A stretch of DNA of 64,000 bases from the NCBI GenBank assembly GCA_025201365.1, contig JAIXMF010000001.1, forward strand, positions 2,976,001-3,040,000, in the 5' to 3' direction. Positions within the stretch are counted from its first letter, which is position 1. Each line of letters opens with the position of its first letter. The DNA is from Syncephalis plumigaleata (Eukaryota; Zoopagomycota; Zoopagomycetes; Zoopagales; Piptocephalidaceae). This document shows, piece after piece, positions 48,093-59,142 of this stretch. Under the pieces are notes generated by a model. That model ran no database searches and was not told the DNA's origin. It was given only the letters and a program-made list of their open reading frames with translations. Position numbers and translations under genes: made by a program.

Positions 48093-49788
48093 ATGGCGTC
48101 TCGTCTTGGTTTATCCGGGTTGCTTCGAGCAGGCATGCGTGCCTCGCCAGTAAGTAGTAATAACTAAATAGAGGAATGATCGAGCGAAACATCAACATCT
48201 AGGAGATAGATCCGCAGTTGATTCATAGGATCACGTATTAAACGACTAATTTAATAGCTCTATATATGTTTTTTTACTAATTACTTTCTATTATACTTTG
48301 TGCTAGGCGATGCGTTTGAATCGTTATGCGACCGCTGCCTCGACACTTGCTCCCACAACGCGTACTACTACTTTGTCCAACGGCTTAACAGTTGCTACTG
48401 AAGCACATCCACATGCGCAAACTGCCACCGTTGGCGTATGGATTGACGCGGGCAGTCGAGGAGAAACGGAAACCAACAACGGTGTTGCTCATTTCCTAGA
48501 ACATATGGCGTTTAAGGTATTAATCAGCAGATTTATTGATATATATCTAATAATAATAATATATGCGTGTATATAGGGTACTAAGGGCCGTTCGCAACAT
48601 CAATTGGAATTGCAAATTGAAAATATGGGCGCTCATTTGAACGCTTATACCTCTCGCGAACAGACAGTCTACTATGCCAAAGCGTTCAAATCGGATGTAG
48701 GCAAGACCGTGGAGGTATTGTCGGATATTTTGCAAAACTCTACCCTGGATCCAGCTGCCATCGAGCGTGAGCGTGATGTTATTCTACGTGAACAACAAGA
48801 AGTGAACAAAATTATGGAAGAAGTCGTATTTGATCATTTACACGCTACTGCTTTCCAAGGTAATATATATATATATATATTAATTGATTAATTTAAATAA
48901 CTCTATGCAATAATCATGTAGGTCATGCTTTGGGCCGTACCATTCTTGGTCCAAAGGAGAACATCCTTTCATTGCAACGGGACGATCTAGCCGGTTACAT
49001 TAAATCCAACTATGCTGGCAATCGTATGGTATTGGTTGGTGCTGGTGCCGTCGAACATGAAGAACTCGTCAAGCTGGCCGAACAGCACTTCTCGACATTG
49101 TCAGCGGCGGTAACACCGATGCTCTACAGGCGAACCGCACCAAGCCACGCTTCATTGGATCAGACTTGCGTATTCGCAATGATTCCATGCAACAGGCACA
49201 CATTGCCCTAGCAGTTGAAGGTGTAGGCTGGTCGCATCCTGACTACCTGCCAATGTTGGTCATGCAAACCATTGTAGGTAGCTGGGATCGTGGTCTCGGC
49301 GCCGCCACCCATCTGTCATCGCGCCTATCGAATGTGGTGGCACGAGAGAGCCTGGCCAATGCCTTCACCTCATTCCACACCGCCTACACCGACACCGGTC
49401 TCTGGGGTATCTACCTGATCAGCGAGCGTCTCAATCATCTTGATGATCTGTATATGCCGCGCAGGGTGAATGGAATCGCTTCTCGGTGTCGGTAAGCGAG
49501 GCTGAAGTGGCACGCGCCAAACAACAATTGAAGGCGGCCCTTCTACTTGGTCTCGATGGCACCACCGCCATTGCCGAGGATATCGGTCGTCAATTGCTCA
49601 CGAGTGGACGTCGCTTGTCACCAGCTGATTTGGAGCAGCAAATCGACCGAATCACCGCGGCTGACATCAAACGATGTGCCAACACTTACCTATGGGATCG
49701 TGAGGTGGCCGTGGTAGGTCTCGGTCCAATTGAAGGTCTTACCGACTATCAACGTATTCGTGGTTCTATGAGCTGGAACCGCGTTTAA
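48093..49788 (+). CDS. Mitochondrial processing peptidase beta subunit (M16 family)
   Basis: Four exons: 48093-48149, 48307-48516, 48577-48859 and 48922-49788. The basic N-terminus ([17 protein letters not shown]) is a matrix-targeting presequence. Residues about 75-85 hold the zinc motif HFLEH followed by MAFKGT, and the third ligand region [15 protein letters not shown] lies in exon 3, so this is the catalytic beta subunit rather than alpha or an inactive core protein. With MPP-alpha it removes presequences from imported matrix proteins; in some lineages it also serves the bc1 complex. Two places in exon 4 are one base short (near 49109, AAGNTDALQ site, and near 49450, [11 protein letters not shown] site); restoring a G at each gives a continuous family sequence. 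About 470 residues if so restored, the usual length. Confidence 0.9.
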
Positions 49789-50169
49789 TAAATAGTTGGA
49801 CGAACACACGACTGAATTGGAGGATAAGAAACACATAAGCGTGTGTAGGCATGATGATAGTCATCATCTTCATCATCTTCATCTATAGCGGCTTATAAGA
49901 ATAGGAATCTACCTACCTATAAGGTAACATGAGCTAGTTTTCTTTACAATAAACTTGGTTGTCTTATAATAATAATAATAATCATCATCATCATTACAAG
50001 TGAGATTAATACAAGCTAATCGTTTATTAATAAACAATAATAATAAAATAGAACTAATCGTGCTTCCCTAATTGACACGTTTGCTTTTCATCAAGTAATG
50101 GCCAGTTCACCGTTGAACAATTCATCTTATTCGTTAGAGTATGTACAGCTTGCCATCGACCATGATCAA

Positions 50170-51383
50170 TTAATTCTTGTACAATTGTATGCCACCAAAT
50201 GGGAGATGTCCCCGTTGATGCGATGTTGACGCCAATGCTATACGAGGTAGATCATGCCAGAATTGACGACGAGTTGCAGGAATGTCCCAAGATTGCACTA
50301 ATGATTTTGCCGCCAACATCTGCAAGTGTTCTTCAATGTCACGACGTGTTAGTAGTAAAAGCGAGGAAGATTGTGTCACTTGATAGTCGCCTGATTGCTT
50401 AGCTGGTCGATGATCAGTAGCATCGGCTACACCGAGTGTATCCACTTCCAGCATAGGCATTGGCGTTTTAATCCAGATGCCAATGGCAGAGCGTACCATT
50501 AGCGATAGCGCAATCGCACATGTTCCCACCATAGCATCGATTGTAGTTGTGCATTGGGTACTAGGCTTGCTAGCACGATATCAATCCATTTAATACCGTA
50601 AAGACCGACACCAAGCCAGAGAGCACCTTGTAAACCATGTTTAATATACAAGCGACGCGCCAACTGCTGGCTTGCTGTGTTGGCCGTGGTCAACGCTGTC
50701 GACAATGATCCGGATGCAGCCTGTGCCGCCACTATTATCGCGTAGCACTCGTAATCGGGCCATAGTCCATTCTTACGTATTTCCTTCAACACCGATGTTG
50801 CATCGTTCATGGCATTACATTTAGTATAGCGGTAAGTAATAATTTGTAAATAGTCAACGGTGTCTTGATTCGTAGACTTTTATGTACTTCCTGTACCATC
50901 GCGTATAATTCTACATCATCATTAACACGCGATACAGCGGTAGTAGTTTGATGGCTGTTACTCGATGCTAGACTCGTAGCTTGTCGTGATGTATTCTTCA
51001 TTTGTATACACTGCTTTAAGATCAGTTCAAGTGTTCATAACCTGGATGCGGATGCTTATAACATAGTCGACGGAAAATAGCACGAAGCTGAGCGGGTGAG
51101 TGTGCCTCGCGAATCAGTCGTTTCCAAATGTTGGTCGTCTCGGTGGATAGTCGCGTAGATTAGACGAATCACCACCAATAGCTAGCGTATGACTAGTATT
51201 CGTCGCGACATTGCTAATATTCGTGTCTAATTGGTTGCTAGGCTGCCTACCCGTGCATAATAGTGTTGAATATGACCGGTGTATCAATCGACAGGATAGT
51301 AGCGGGTTAGAGCGTGCACAATTCAATATGGTTCGTTTTGAGATTACTTGTTGTCCAACAGATCGTATGCAATAAAATGACAT
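50170..51383 (-). CDS. Mitochondrial pentatricopeptide-repeat-like protein with membrane segments
   Basis: The start at 51383 gives a mitochondrial-type presequence (MSFYCIRSVGQQVISKR, rich in Arg/Ser, no acids). A recognisable PPR-like helical hairpin follows: YLQIITYRYTKCNAMNDA then TSVLKEIRKNGLWPDYECY. Two hydrophobic stretches come next (GALWLGVGLYGIKWIDIVLA and TCAIALSLMVRSAIGIW), then a polar C-terminus. Role: probably RNA handling or translation control at the mitochondrial inner membrane, by family analogy. As written the reading frame breaks four times, each one base short (near 51141, 51023, 50872 and 50535); each can be closed by one G next to an existing sense-strand G. No GT-AG intron fits these places. 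It may be an intact gene in a poorly called stretch, or a decayed copy. Confidence 0.6.
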
Positions 51384-51779
51384 GTCTATCAAACTAGTAA
51401 CAAATAAGGTCGAGAAGAAAGGAATACGCGCTGAATAATGGATATCAACATTTGAGCAAAAACTGGAGCTTCTGTATTTACTCTGTTGGACAAATGCGCT
51501 CAGATCCCATTATAAATGACCGTCAAATTCCGAATAGAATACACACATGTATGCGCGTGTGTGCGTGTGTCCTACGTGCATACGCAAGCAATCATATGCT
51601 TCATCCTTGTCATTGATGACTAATGCACTCGCCACTAGTGAATGCGCTATCAATTGAATGAATCGGTTCCGGTTCCGGTTCGTCACATTATAAAAATAAA
51701 ACCTGCTACTGTACAGTCTGCTCCATTCGAGTATCGTTGTTTCCCGCTCTTTTCCTCAATATCTTGTCGTATTTCCACC

Positions 51780-52750
51780 ATGGCCAGACGTGTTATTAAT
51801 GTTGATGTCGTATCCGATATCACTTGTCCTTTGTAAGTAGATATCCGTAGCATGATTAGTAGAAATGCATAATCGAATCATAGGTAACCTATGCATGTTT
51901 AGTTGCTTTATCGGAAAACGCGCACTTGATGTAAGTCATTAGCGAATGTCACACATTTTATACTATATGATTTATTAAGTAAATGGTAATAGAAAGCAAT
52001 CAGACAATCACCACAGCATGATGTTCGCGTAAAATGGCTTCCATTTCAATTGGCGCCAAACATGCATGAGGAAATTGAAAGAGCAGAGTATCTGAAGCGT
52101 AAATTCGGTGATGCGAGTCGTATTAATGCGATGCATCAACGTCTAGAGAGTATGGGTAAGCGGTAGAGGATTGTCAAGTGCATTGATAATAAATTACGGC
52201 TATCTAGGTCAAGAGTATGACATTCATTTCAGATGGGATGGTTTAACCGGGAACACGCTGCTTGCTCATCAGCTTGTTGATTACGCGGGTAATCCTGAGC
52301 ATGGCGGTGATCTAACAAAGCAGAATGAACTTATGGAAGAGCTATTTAAGCAAGTACACGAGAATCGACAATCGCCTGCATCATTACCTATGCTATTGGA
52401 GACCGCGGAGAAGGTTGGGTTTGATCGTGAAAAAGTGAGCTGATATTTATAATTGCGAATAATGAGAAAGAGCCACTTCTTAGATTAGATTCACTAATGA
52501 TGTCATTGTATTCAGGTTAAGGCATACTTGAATGCCGGTGAGAATGCCGATGCCATTAGTCATTTGGCTCGCGATGCTACGAAGCGAGGTATTACAGGTG
52601 TGCCTTACTTTGTTATCGATAAAAAGTAAGTGACAGTATCATTATTAAGTAGTATTCAGTTGACATAACCAATTCAACGATAGATATTCACTATCAGGAG
52701 CACAGCCGGTGGATGCGTTTATCGAAGCATTCGATCCGTCATTCACCTAA
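51780..52750 (+). CDS. DSBA-family thioredoxin-like oxidoreductase (FrnE-like)
   Basis: Six exons: 51780-51832, 51903-51930, 52017-52155, 52208-52434, 52516-52625 and 52684-52750, all in frame, 207 residues. The N-terminus VDVVSDITCPFCFIGKRALD carries the CPxC-type motif of the FrnE branch, split by the first intron. VRVKWLPFQLAPNM is the family's second strand, a helical insert covers about residues 55-150, and GITGVPYFVIDKKYSLSGAQ is the cis-Pro loop and last strands. FrnE-like proteins are thiol oxidoreductases of cytosol or organelles involved in redox and polyketide chemistry; the substrate here is unknown. Exon 2 is only 28 bases. The gene is intact although neighbours on both sides have one-base gaps. 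Confidence 0.9.
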
Positions 52751-53070
52751 ACATATTTCCTATGATATTAATATTACTATTACTATTAAAGAATATTAAT
52801 ATGAAATTATGATTTATCTTGTATACAAGGATAGCGAATTGAACGCATAAGATGGCATTGGTGCATTATGCTTATTATGCTATGAGTACATATTCAAATG
52901 TATCAATAGATGATGCTTAATGTAAGAAATGCAGCATCATCTCTGTAAGTTGTTTAATGTTTTGACTATTGAAATATAATTCATTTCATTATCAATAGTT
53001 GCACTGTACTGATATGATGTAGCATTCGAATGGGCAAATTTATCATCAGTTGATGTTCATACAGCAACAA

Positions 53071-55275
53071 TTAGTATGGACGATGTACTGCTAATACATC
53101 TAGACGACCTCCTCGCGGTTTTAAGCCAAAGAATCGTACCGGTCGCATGTCGCCACTGATCCATGATGGTATTGTAATAACGAAACGACGAATCAGTATA
53201 GATAACGTAAGTTGTAATTCCATCCATGCTAGACTATACATGATATTACTGTTTATTAACAAACTGGCCAACTATACCCGTAGTCGCTCCTTACCTCTGC
53301 CCTAAACATGCGCGTGCACCCATCGAGAATGCTAGCAGGTTTTGTCGCATCAATTTACGTTTTTCAGGCGTTGTATTCAACCAGCGATCAGGATGGAAAC
53401 ATTCGGTATTCTCACCAAATATCTGTGGCGTAAGATGAATTGCCGGCGATACTGGATGTATAACAAACTGCTCGGGCAAATTAGCACAGAATAGCAATGA
53501 CATATAACAGATAGTAGTAGTAGTAGTTACCCCTTGAGGAAGATAAACATCGCAAATGACTACACCACCGGAGGGTACAACTCGTTGACTCGCACCACCA
53601 ACCGTTCTTAGTCGCATCGATTCAAGGATGACAGCATTGAGAAGTGGTAGGTGTTTCACCGTTGAATGCGTGATTACTTGATCTTGATCAGGAATTGCCG
53701 CTAGTAATTCATGCTCTAATCGTTGGTGTATAGCTGGATGTTCCAAGATGAAATGCAATGTCCTATGGCAATACATTGGATGTTATGTACTCCTCATTAG
53801 AAGCATGTGTCATTATCAATATACCTACCAGGTAAGGGTCAGTGCTGTTGTATCAGTACCACCAAGTCTAAATGATCATTAGCATTTGTATTTGACGTCG
53901 GTTACAATTGCTTACAATTGCACGATTGATTCGGCAATAATCTGATCGATATCAAGACGATTGCCAGTTTCCGGATCGACTGCTTCGATTAGTCGTTGTA
54001 GCACATCTTTAACACGAGTGCTATCCGTTGCTTGTTCATCTTTCATTGAGTTCATACGCTCGCAAACGATGGATCGTGCAAACTAATATGGCATTTGTAT
54101 GTAAATAACTATCGTATCATTCATTGTGACCTACTTCAATTAGCAATCGCTCTGATTCGAAATACTTTGGCATGATCCATGGATGACATAATCTACCAAA
54201 TACATTCTTCTATCGAATGCGCAGATAGATAGATATACACATTAAAGTTGTTGTCGTCGTTGTTGTTTATTCCAGTAGACACTGCTTACCAGCATTCCCA
54301 GATAGGTCATGTCGTTGATCCAACGGAAAACAGGATGTGCCGTATCATTACCGTCAGCCTTCAATGTATGGAATGAACCTCCAAATGCCACTTCGCCAAT
54401 TACATCCTAGTCAATTCATTAGTACTCGTATACATATATACATACATACACGTGTCAGTGTATCGATCATACTAATGTGGCATAATGGAACAGTTTCATT
54501 ATATCGAATGATTCACCGGTATCAGCATAACGGGACACTTGTGCTGCAATGGCAGCTGCTCCTACCTCATAGATAAGCGGCTCCAGTTCTGCGATAGACG
54601 TGGCCGAGAATGCCGGACCAATGAGTCGTTTCTACATAGTGCGAAGGCAAGCAAGCAAGCAAATAAGCAAATAAGCAATTAGTTGCATGGTCATGGAATC
54701 GGCTACTTCCTACCAGTTGACGATGATGTTCCGCGTTCCTATACATCCATATTCATGAGTGTATTGCTAGTTTCCTCGCGTAAGTAACTGACCTGGTGGA
54801 GAATATACTCTCACGATGAAATGCAAAATTCCTATAGCTTTCTGGCTTGCTAAACTTTGTGGAACTGTAGATTATCTTCAAGGCATCAGGATCGATTGTT
54901 GCCACTGCATTAGAACCTAGTCGATACATGTATATACATAAATAAGCGATATTTCACAGGTATGACAACGATAGCCACTAACTTAGACGGTATATCTTTC
55001 CATAACGTTGACTCATTGCCACGCTATAAGCCGTATAATTGCCGGTGGCCATTTGGTATAGGGTAATCAAGCGTGCAATTATGGCCGGTCTCACACCTGG
55101 TATCTTTGCAATGGGCGAGAATAGCTCGTCATAAAGTATCTGGCAAACAATGAGCTACTGTTTCAATCGATAATGATCATTCTACCTTGCTCAGTAAAGA
55201 TGCACCACAAACTATTGCTACAAACTTCCAATCGAGTAGCACTTCCATTAGTGGATAATATAGGCTTGGATACAT
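53071..55275 (-). CDS. Cytochrome P450 monooxygenase
   Basis: About twelve short exons from 55275 (MYPSLYYPLM, then a hydrophobic stretch) down to 53071. Identified exons include a 25-base one near 54722-54746 encoding NAEHHRQL (C-helix region). I-helix: LLGGTDTTALTLTW. K-helix: ILESMRLR, giving the ExxR pair. PERF-like region: FHPDRWL. Heme loop: FSMGARACLGQ, whose Cys binds the heme iron. The tail is MELQLTLSILIRRF. The last intron (53264-53294) is only 31 bases, and removing it joins CLGQ to SLLINSNIMYSLAW in the expected way. The reading frame is continuous throughout. It is a membrane-anchored class II P450 needing a reductase; the substrate cannot be told from sequence. Confidence 0.92.
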
Positions 55276-56070
55276 ACTAAGAAATGAATAAGAAACGATA
55301 TTGCTGGAGGAAAGGAGTAAAAGAAGCAACAATGCCATGAAGATCCTTGGATACTTGCTATTACATCCATTAAGTTATATCTAATGATGACTGCTTACAT
55401 TGTTATCTTTCTCCTTGTTATACCAATAATGACATCGATGATGCAGCTAGCATCAATAGATGCGTATTTGCAATGTTCTTTGTTACATATCTCGCAATGT
55501 TATGACTGATCAATACACGCTAATATGGACTCATTGTATATACAATCTATGCCAAGCCATGTCAATTGGCAATTACTATTCAATCTATGACATTGTCAGT
55601 CTACTAGCAAAGATAATCCAGCATTGTATTGATTAGACATTGATGGCGTAAGAGACAGCCTTAACGAGTCTAGTTGCCACGTAATACATTCTTTAGTTGA
55701 GCAAACTATCATTAACACCATCCAATGGATTATTGCTAGCATGGGCTGATCTGTCGAGTGCATCCAGTGGTGTTACAAAGACAATGGTAACGCGTTGGGT
55801 CATTCGCTTGTCCGTTTCCATTCGTGCAACATCAGCTGAATGGAACGCCTTTGAACGGTTCTTTCGCCAGAAATGAAACTCCCGAAAAGGAGTAGCCGAG
55901 AGCGAGACGTCAACTTGATAAATCCTCGCTCTCTCCCCTCCCCCCAACGATAGCGACATTTGTACTTCTCTCCTCGGCATTTTTGTTATTTCTCAGTATC
56001 TGTTCAGTTATTGTACCTTTTTTGATTCTATACGGTTCAGTCTACCCACTCTATCTGTACTAACATCATT
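55276..56070. other. Intergenic region between P450 and EF-hand genes
   Basis: Contains AT-rich DNA and, near 55920-55990, a pyrimidine-rich promoter-like tract for the EF-hand gene. A minus-strand frame of about 88-95 residues (55693-55980) overlaps this tract; it is polar, shows no family features and is not called as a gene. Confidence 0.5.
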
Positions 56071-56696
56071 ATGGTATGTACACGTTGCATGTGCCATTAT
56101 TGCCATAGTCCATTCAATCTACAATGATATACTGACGTTTTATTGCGAATAAATAGACTGCGACTAACCTCAGCAATAGCCAAGTTATCCGTCTAAAGGA
56201 GGAATTCAGTGTATTGGACGCTGATAACCGCGGCACCATCAACTTTGATAGTCTACTTGCCCTTTACTATGAACTAGATGTTGCAACGGATAAAGACGAG
56301 CTTGAACAGCTAGTTGGATCGAAAGCAGTTGAAGCCAATCTATTCGACATTGATGCAGCGTTGCAGACTTACGGCAAGCTCAACGAGTTGGTCATTCAGC
56401 GTCAGCAGGAAAGGAAGCGCAACTACGCCATGCCTTCAAGCTATTCGACCGTGATCACGATGGCAAGGTCACGGCCGAGGAATTGCAGATGATCATGACC
56501 CATGTAACCAAAGAGCAGTATACAACGGATGAGGCGGCGGAACTCGTCACCATACTGGATACCGATAAGAATGGCTTTATCGATGTTGACGAGCTACTCG
56601 GACTGATAGTAAGTGATTGCTGCATGTTCCGCACATAGAAGCAGTAGAGCTAATCATAATTATTAGAAATCACGCGGTGAAGTAGCAGCAAGCTAA
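56071..56696 (+). CDS. Calmodulin/centrin-like EF-hand calcium-binding protein
   Basis: Exon 1 is just the ATG at 56071-56073, followed directly by a GTATGT donor. Exon 2 is 56157-56608 and exon 3 56667-56696, giving about 160 residues. Four EF hands in two pairs are laid out: EF1 DADNRGTINFDS, EF2 degenerate around NLFDIDAALQTYG, EF3 DRDHDGKVTAEE and EF4 DTDKNGFIDVDE. EF3 and EF4 have good calcium ligands, while EF1 lacks the final Glu and EF2 looks inactive. An intron right after the initiator Met is typical of calmodulin-family genes. One base is missing near 56417; one G there joins EERK to QLRHAFKLFDRDHDG, the standard calmodulin linker. Role: calcium sensing; partner unknown. Confidence 0.85.
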
Positions 56697-57268
56697 GCGC
56701 ATTATGTCCTTCAATAAATGATATGGCTCATCTTGCTAGTTGTTTATAACCACATCTATCTAAATAATACATTGTCGTAGCATGTGCGGTGTTCGATATT
56801 GATTCTATTTTATTTATGTGCAATGATATGAATGTAAACATGAACAAACAATACTACTACTAATACTAATTATTGATGAGAGATAAAAAGCAACGAATAA
56901 TGCATTAATATTTCATACGTATACAAATACCATGGAATCTCATGCATTGACTGTTTATCTAAGCAAAGCACATGCAACTGTTGACTTCAATAATAAGAAT
57001 GATGCTAATGAATATGCAAAATTATTTATTAATAAAAGCGAATGTTTAATAATGTTTACTGGATGGAGAAACTTGTAGTTACATACACTCAAATAGCCTC
57101 CTCATTTGATCTATTATTATTAGTAGTAGGCTACATAACAATTACGCAGTTATCTTCTCTCATTATTTTCCTTTTAGCTTTTCACATTGAAGATATCATT
57201 ATTCCTTTAGTACTTCCTTCTTACTATTGCTTTTTTGTTAGTCAAGCTCATTCTCATTCTTTACCGCC
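56697..57268. other. Intergenic region with a transposon-like end
   Basis: AT-rich sequence. From about 56998 to 57075 it resembles 58866-58942 (GATGCTAA...TATGCAAA..TTATTTATTAATAAAA shared) and ends GGATGGAGAAACTTG next to TA, like the right termini of the elements at 14719 and 44292. A left partner was not found. Confidence 0.4.
56998..57075. repeat. Dispersed AT-rich repeat resembling a transposon right end (copy a)
   Basis: Shares GATGCTAA, TATGCAAA and TTATTTATTAATAAAA, in order, with 58866-58942. The last bases GGATGGAGAAACTTG before TA recall GGATGGAAAAACACTG of the element at 14719. Probably a solo or truncated end. Confidence 0.4.
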
Positions 57269-57727
57269 ATGCCTTCTGTTCTACTCGTTTGTCTAGGGAA
57301 TATCTGTCGAAGTCCCATGGCCGAGGCTGTGTTGGCGCACACCGTCAAAAGCCGCGGACTTGCTGACCAGTTCACAATTGATAGCGCTGGCACTTCGGGA
57401 TGGCATATAGGAGAATCGCCCGATTCTCGGTCTACTGCCTGTTGTCATCGTCACGACGTGCCGGTAAAACACGCTGCTCGACAGGTTACAGCGGATGATT
57501 TCCGACAATTCGACTATATATTCTGCATGGATGAATCCAACCTGCACAATTTAATGCGTATAAAGCCAAAAGATTCGCATGCTGTTGTCAAACTTTTCGG
57601 CGAGTATGACCCAAAAGGAGAGCGGATCATTGAGGATCCGTATTATGGCGGCGATGATGGATTTGAACATAACTTTCAACAAGTGACGCGTTGTTCTATC
57701 GCTTTCCTTGAAAGCATAGGGCTCTAA
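57269..57727 (+). CDS. Low-molecular-weight protein tyrosine phosphatase
   Basis: A single exon of 152 residues, the normal length. The P-loop VCLGNICRSPMAE at residues 7-19 holds the CX5RS signature (nucleophilic Cys, phosphate-binding Arg, Ser). The general acid Asp lies in EDPYYGG near residue 125, and the IDSAGTSGWH motif follows the usual spacing. It is a cytosolic enzyme that removes phosphate from phosphotyrosine and possibly small phosphate esters. The first ATG was used; the upstream sequence is AT-rich and pyrimidine-rich. Confidence 0.96.
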   Translation: MPSVLLVCLGNICRSPMAEAVLAHTVKSRGLADQFTIDSAGTSGWHIGESPDSRSTACCHRHDVPVKHAARQVTADDFRQFDYIFCMDESNLHNLMRIKPKDSHAVVKLFGEYDPKGERIIEDPYYGGDDGFEHNFQQVTRCSIAFLESIGL

Positions 57728-59142
57728 TGATCCATTGATTGAATTAAACTGAATTGAATAAAATTCTCTTTCAAATTTGCCGTGCCTACTTTATTATAAA
57801 CATTTATTCCATTCACTTTCCTCACTATCTCACCTCCCCTTCGTTCGTTCGCTTATTCACTCGTTCAACAATCACGTATTTATTACCGTAACACTCATAG
57901 ATGATAGCAATGCTCGTCAATACACACACTCGTTTATTGCTTTTTATTCTTTTATTCGTCCTCTGATCACACATACACCACACAACTCATGCTTTTCCTC
58001 TTACTCCACCTTCGTTACAGCATATACAGGCTACGCTTAGCTGCAAGCGTATACTACTAGTCTTGTGTTGTTCTCGGTCGGTCGTCTTATTCCGTCTAGT
58101 CTGCCGCTTTGCCATGACTACTTGTCGATTATGTTGATTGTATGCGCGTACTCGTATTTTGTATCGCTACTCGTCGGCAGCCTCACTCCAATCTGTATAC
58201 TCTGTCATAACACACTTTGCTCTTCACGCTGTGTAGTATTGGTCTTTATTCGTTGTCGATCAACGTGGCATATACCCACTGGGTCTTTCATACTGGTCTA
58301 TCCTCTATTCAGTTCTCTCTTTCTCGCTCCGCTTGCCCTTGCCTCACTCGTGTATTTCTATTATTTCATGCGTGTCCTTTATTCACGCGTTTGCTTCCGT
58401 GTTGTACCACTTTATTCACGTTGACTTGCTGTCTTGCTCGTAGTATGTGGGGACACGTACGCATACGTAACACTCCGCTATGATTAGGCGCCACGCTTGC
58501 TTGCCAGCATACAATGTCTCCACTCGCTGCTTTGCCTTACTTACTCGTGATTATAAATATATGCAAGTACGCGGTACTCGTGTTAATTACTAGCCAGCGC
58601 TTTTGTTCTCCAATTGCGACATGTATACGTAACAACACTACACCTTCTACTCATGTGTTGTGAAAGTACGCGTACATACATAATATCCGTGCTAACTACT
58701 ACCATCTGTCGCTTAGCACTTTGTATTTTAGTGGTACTGTCTGACATTGTATTGCATATTGTAAATGTACCGAGGCAATCCTATATGTTGGCTATATCTT
58801 TATTTGCATAGTATATATCAATAGCTAAGATGGCACTAATAGAGGGTAATAATGACAACGACAGCGATGCTAACTACTATGCAAAGTTATTTATTAATAA
58901 AAATAAGTTAGTCTAGCAATGTTAACTGGTCCAAAAATTTTGTATAGTCATCTCAACGTAATGATTACATTTACAAAGCATTGCCTGTATCATCATTGAG
59001 TAAATACTGATCTTATACAAATAATGTATTATTTTATTTGTTAAACCATATATATATAATTATCTGACTAAATGTAAAATACTACGCCTACAAACAGTGG
59101 ATTGTCATTATCCTATAGATGATGAACAACTAAACCGACATA
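57728..59142. other. Intergenic region between phosphatase and R3H genes
   Basis: Pyrimidine-rich non-coding sequence from about 57780 to 58450 with many CTC/TTC words; frames here are Ser/Leu-rich translations without features. Near 58866-58942 lies a second copy of the AT-rich motif seen at 56998-57075, ending CCAAAAATTTTG beside TA. No gene is seen. Confidence 0.55.
58866..58942. repeat. Dispersed AT-rich repeat resembling a transposon right end (copy b)
   Basis: Second copy of the motif at 56998-57075. Upstream, AATAATGACAACGACAGCGATG echoes ACAACTACTCAATAATAATAGCAATGCGATG in the arms of the two larger elements, supporting a common family. Confidence 0.4.

Noticed and set aside
51015-51045. 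Possible 31-base intron in the PPR-like gene
   Set aside because: The phases on either side do not match, whereas one extra base keeps HLNWILKQCIQ continuous.
55693-55980. 95-residue minus-strand frame next to the EF-hand gene
   Set aside because: It covers the pyrimidine-rich promoter tract of the EF-hand gene and shows no domain; chance is likelier.
57777-58483. Several plus-strand Ser/Leu-rich frames with apparent membrane segments
   Set aside because: The DNA is pyrimidine-rich throughout, which yields hydrophobic translations by composition alone; no splice or motif evidence.
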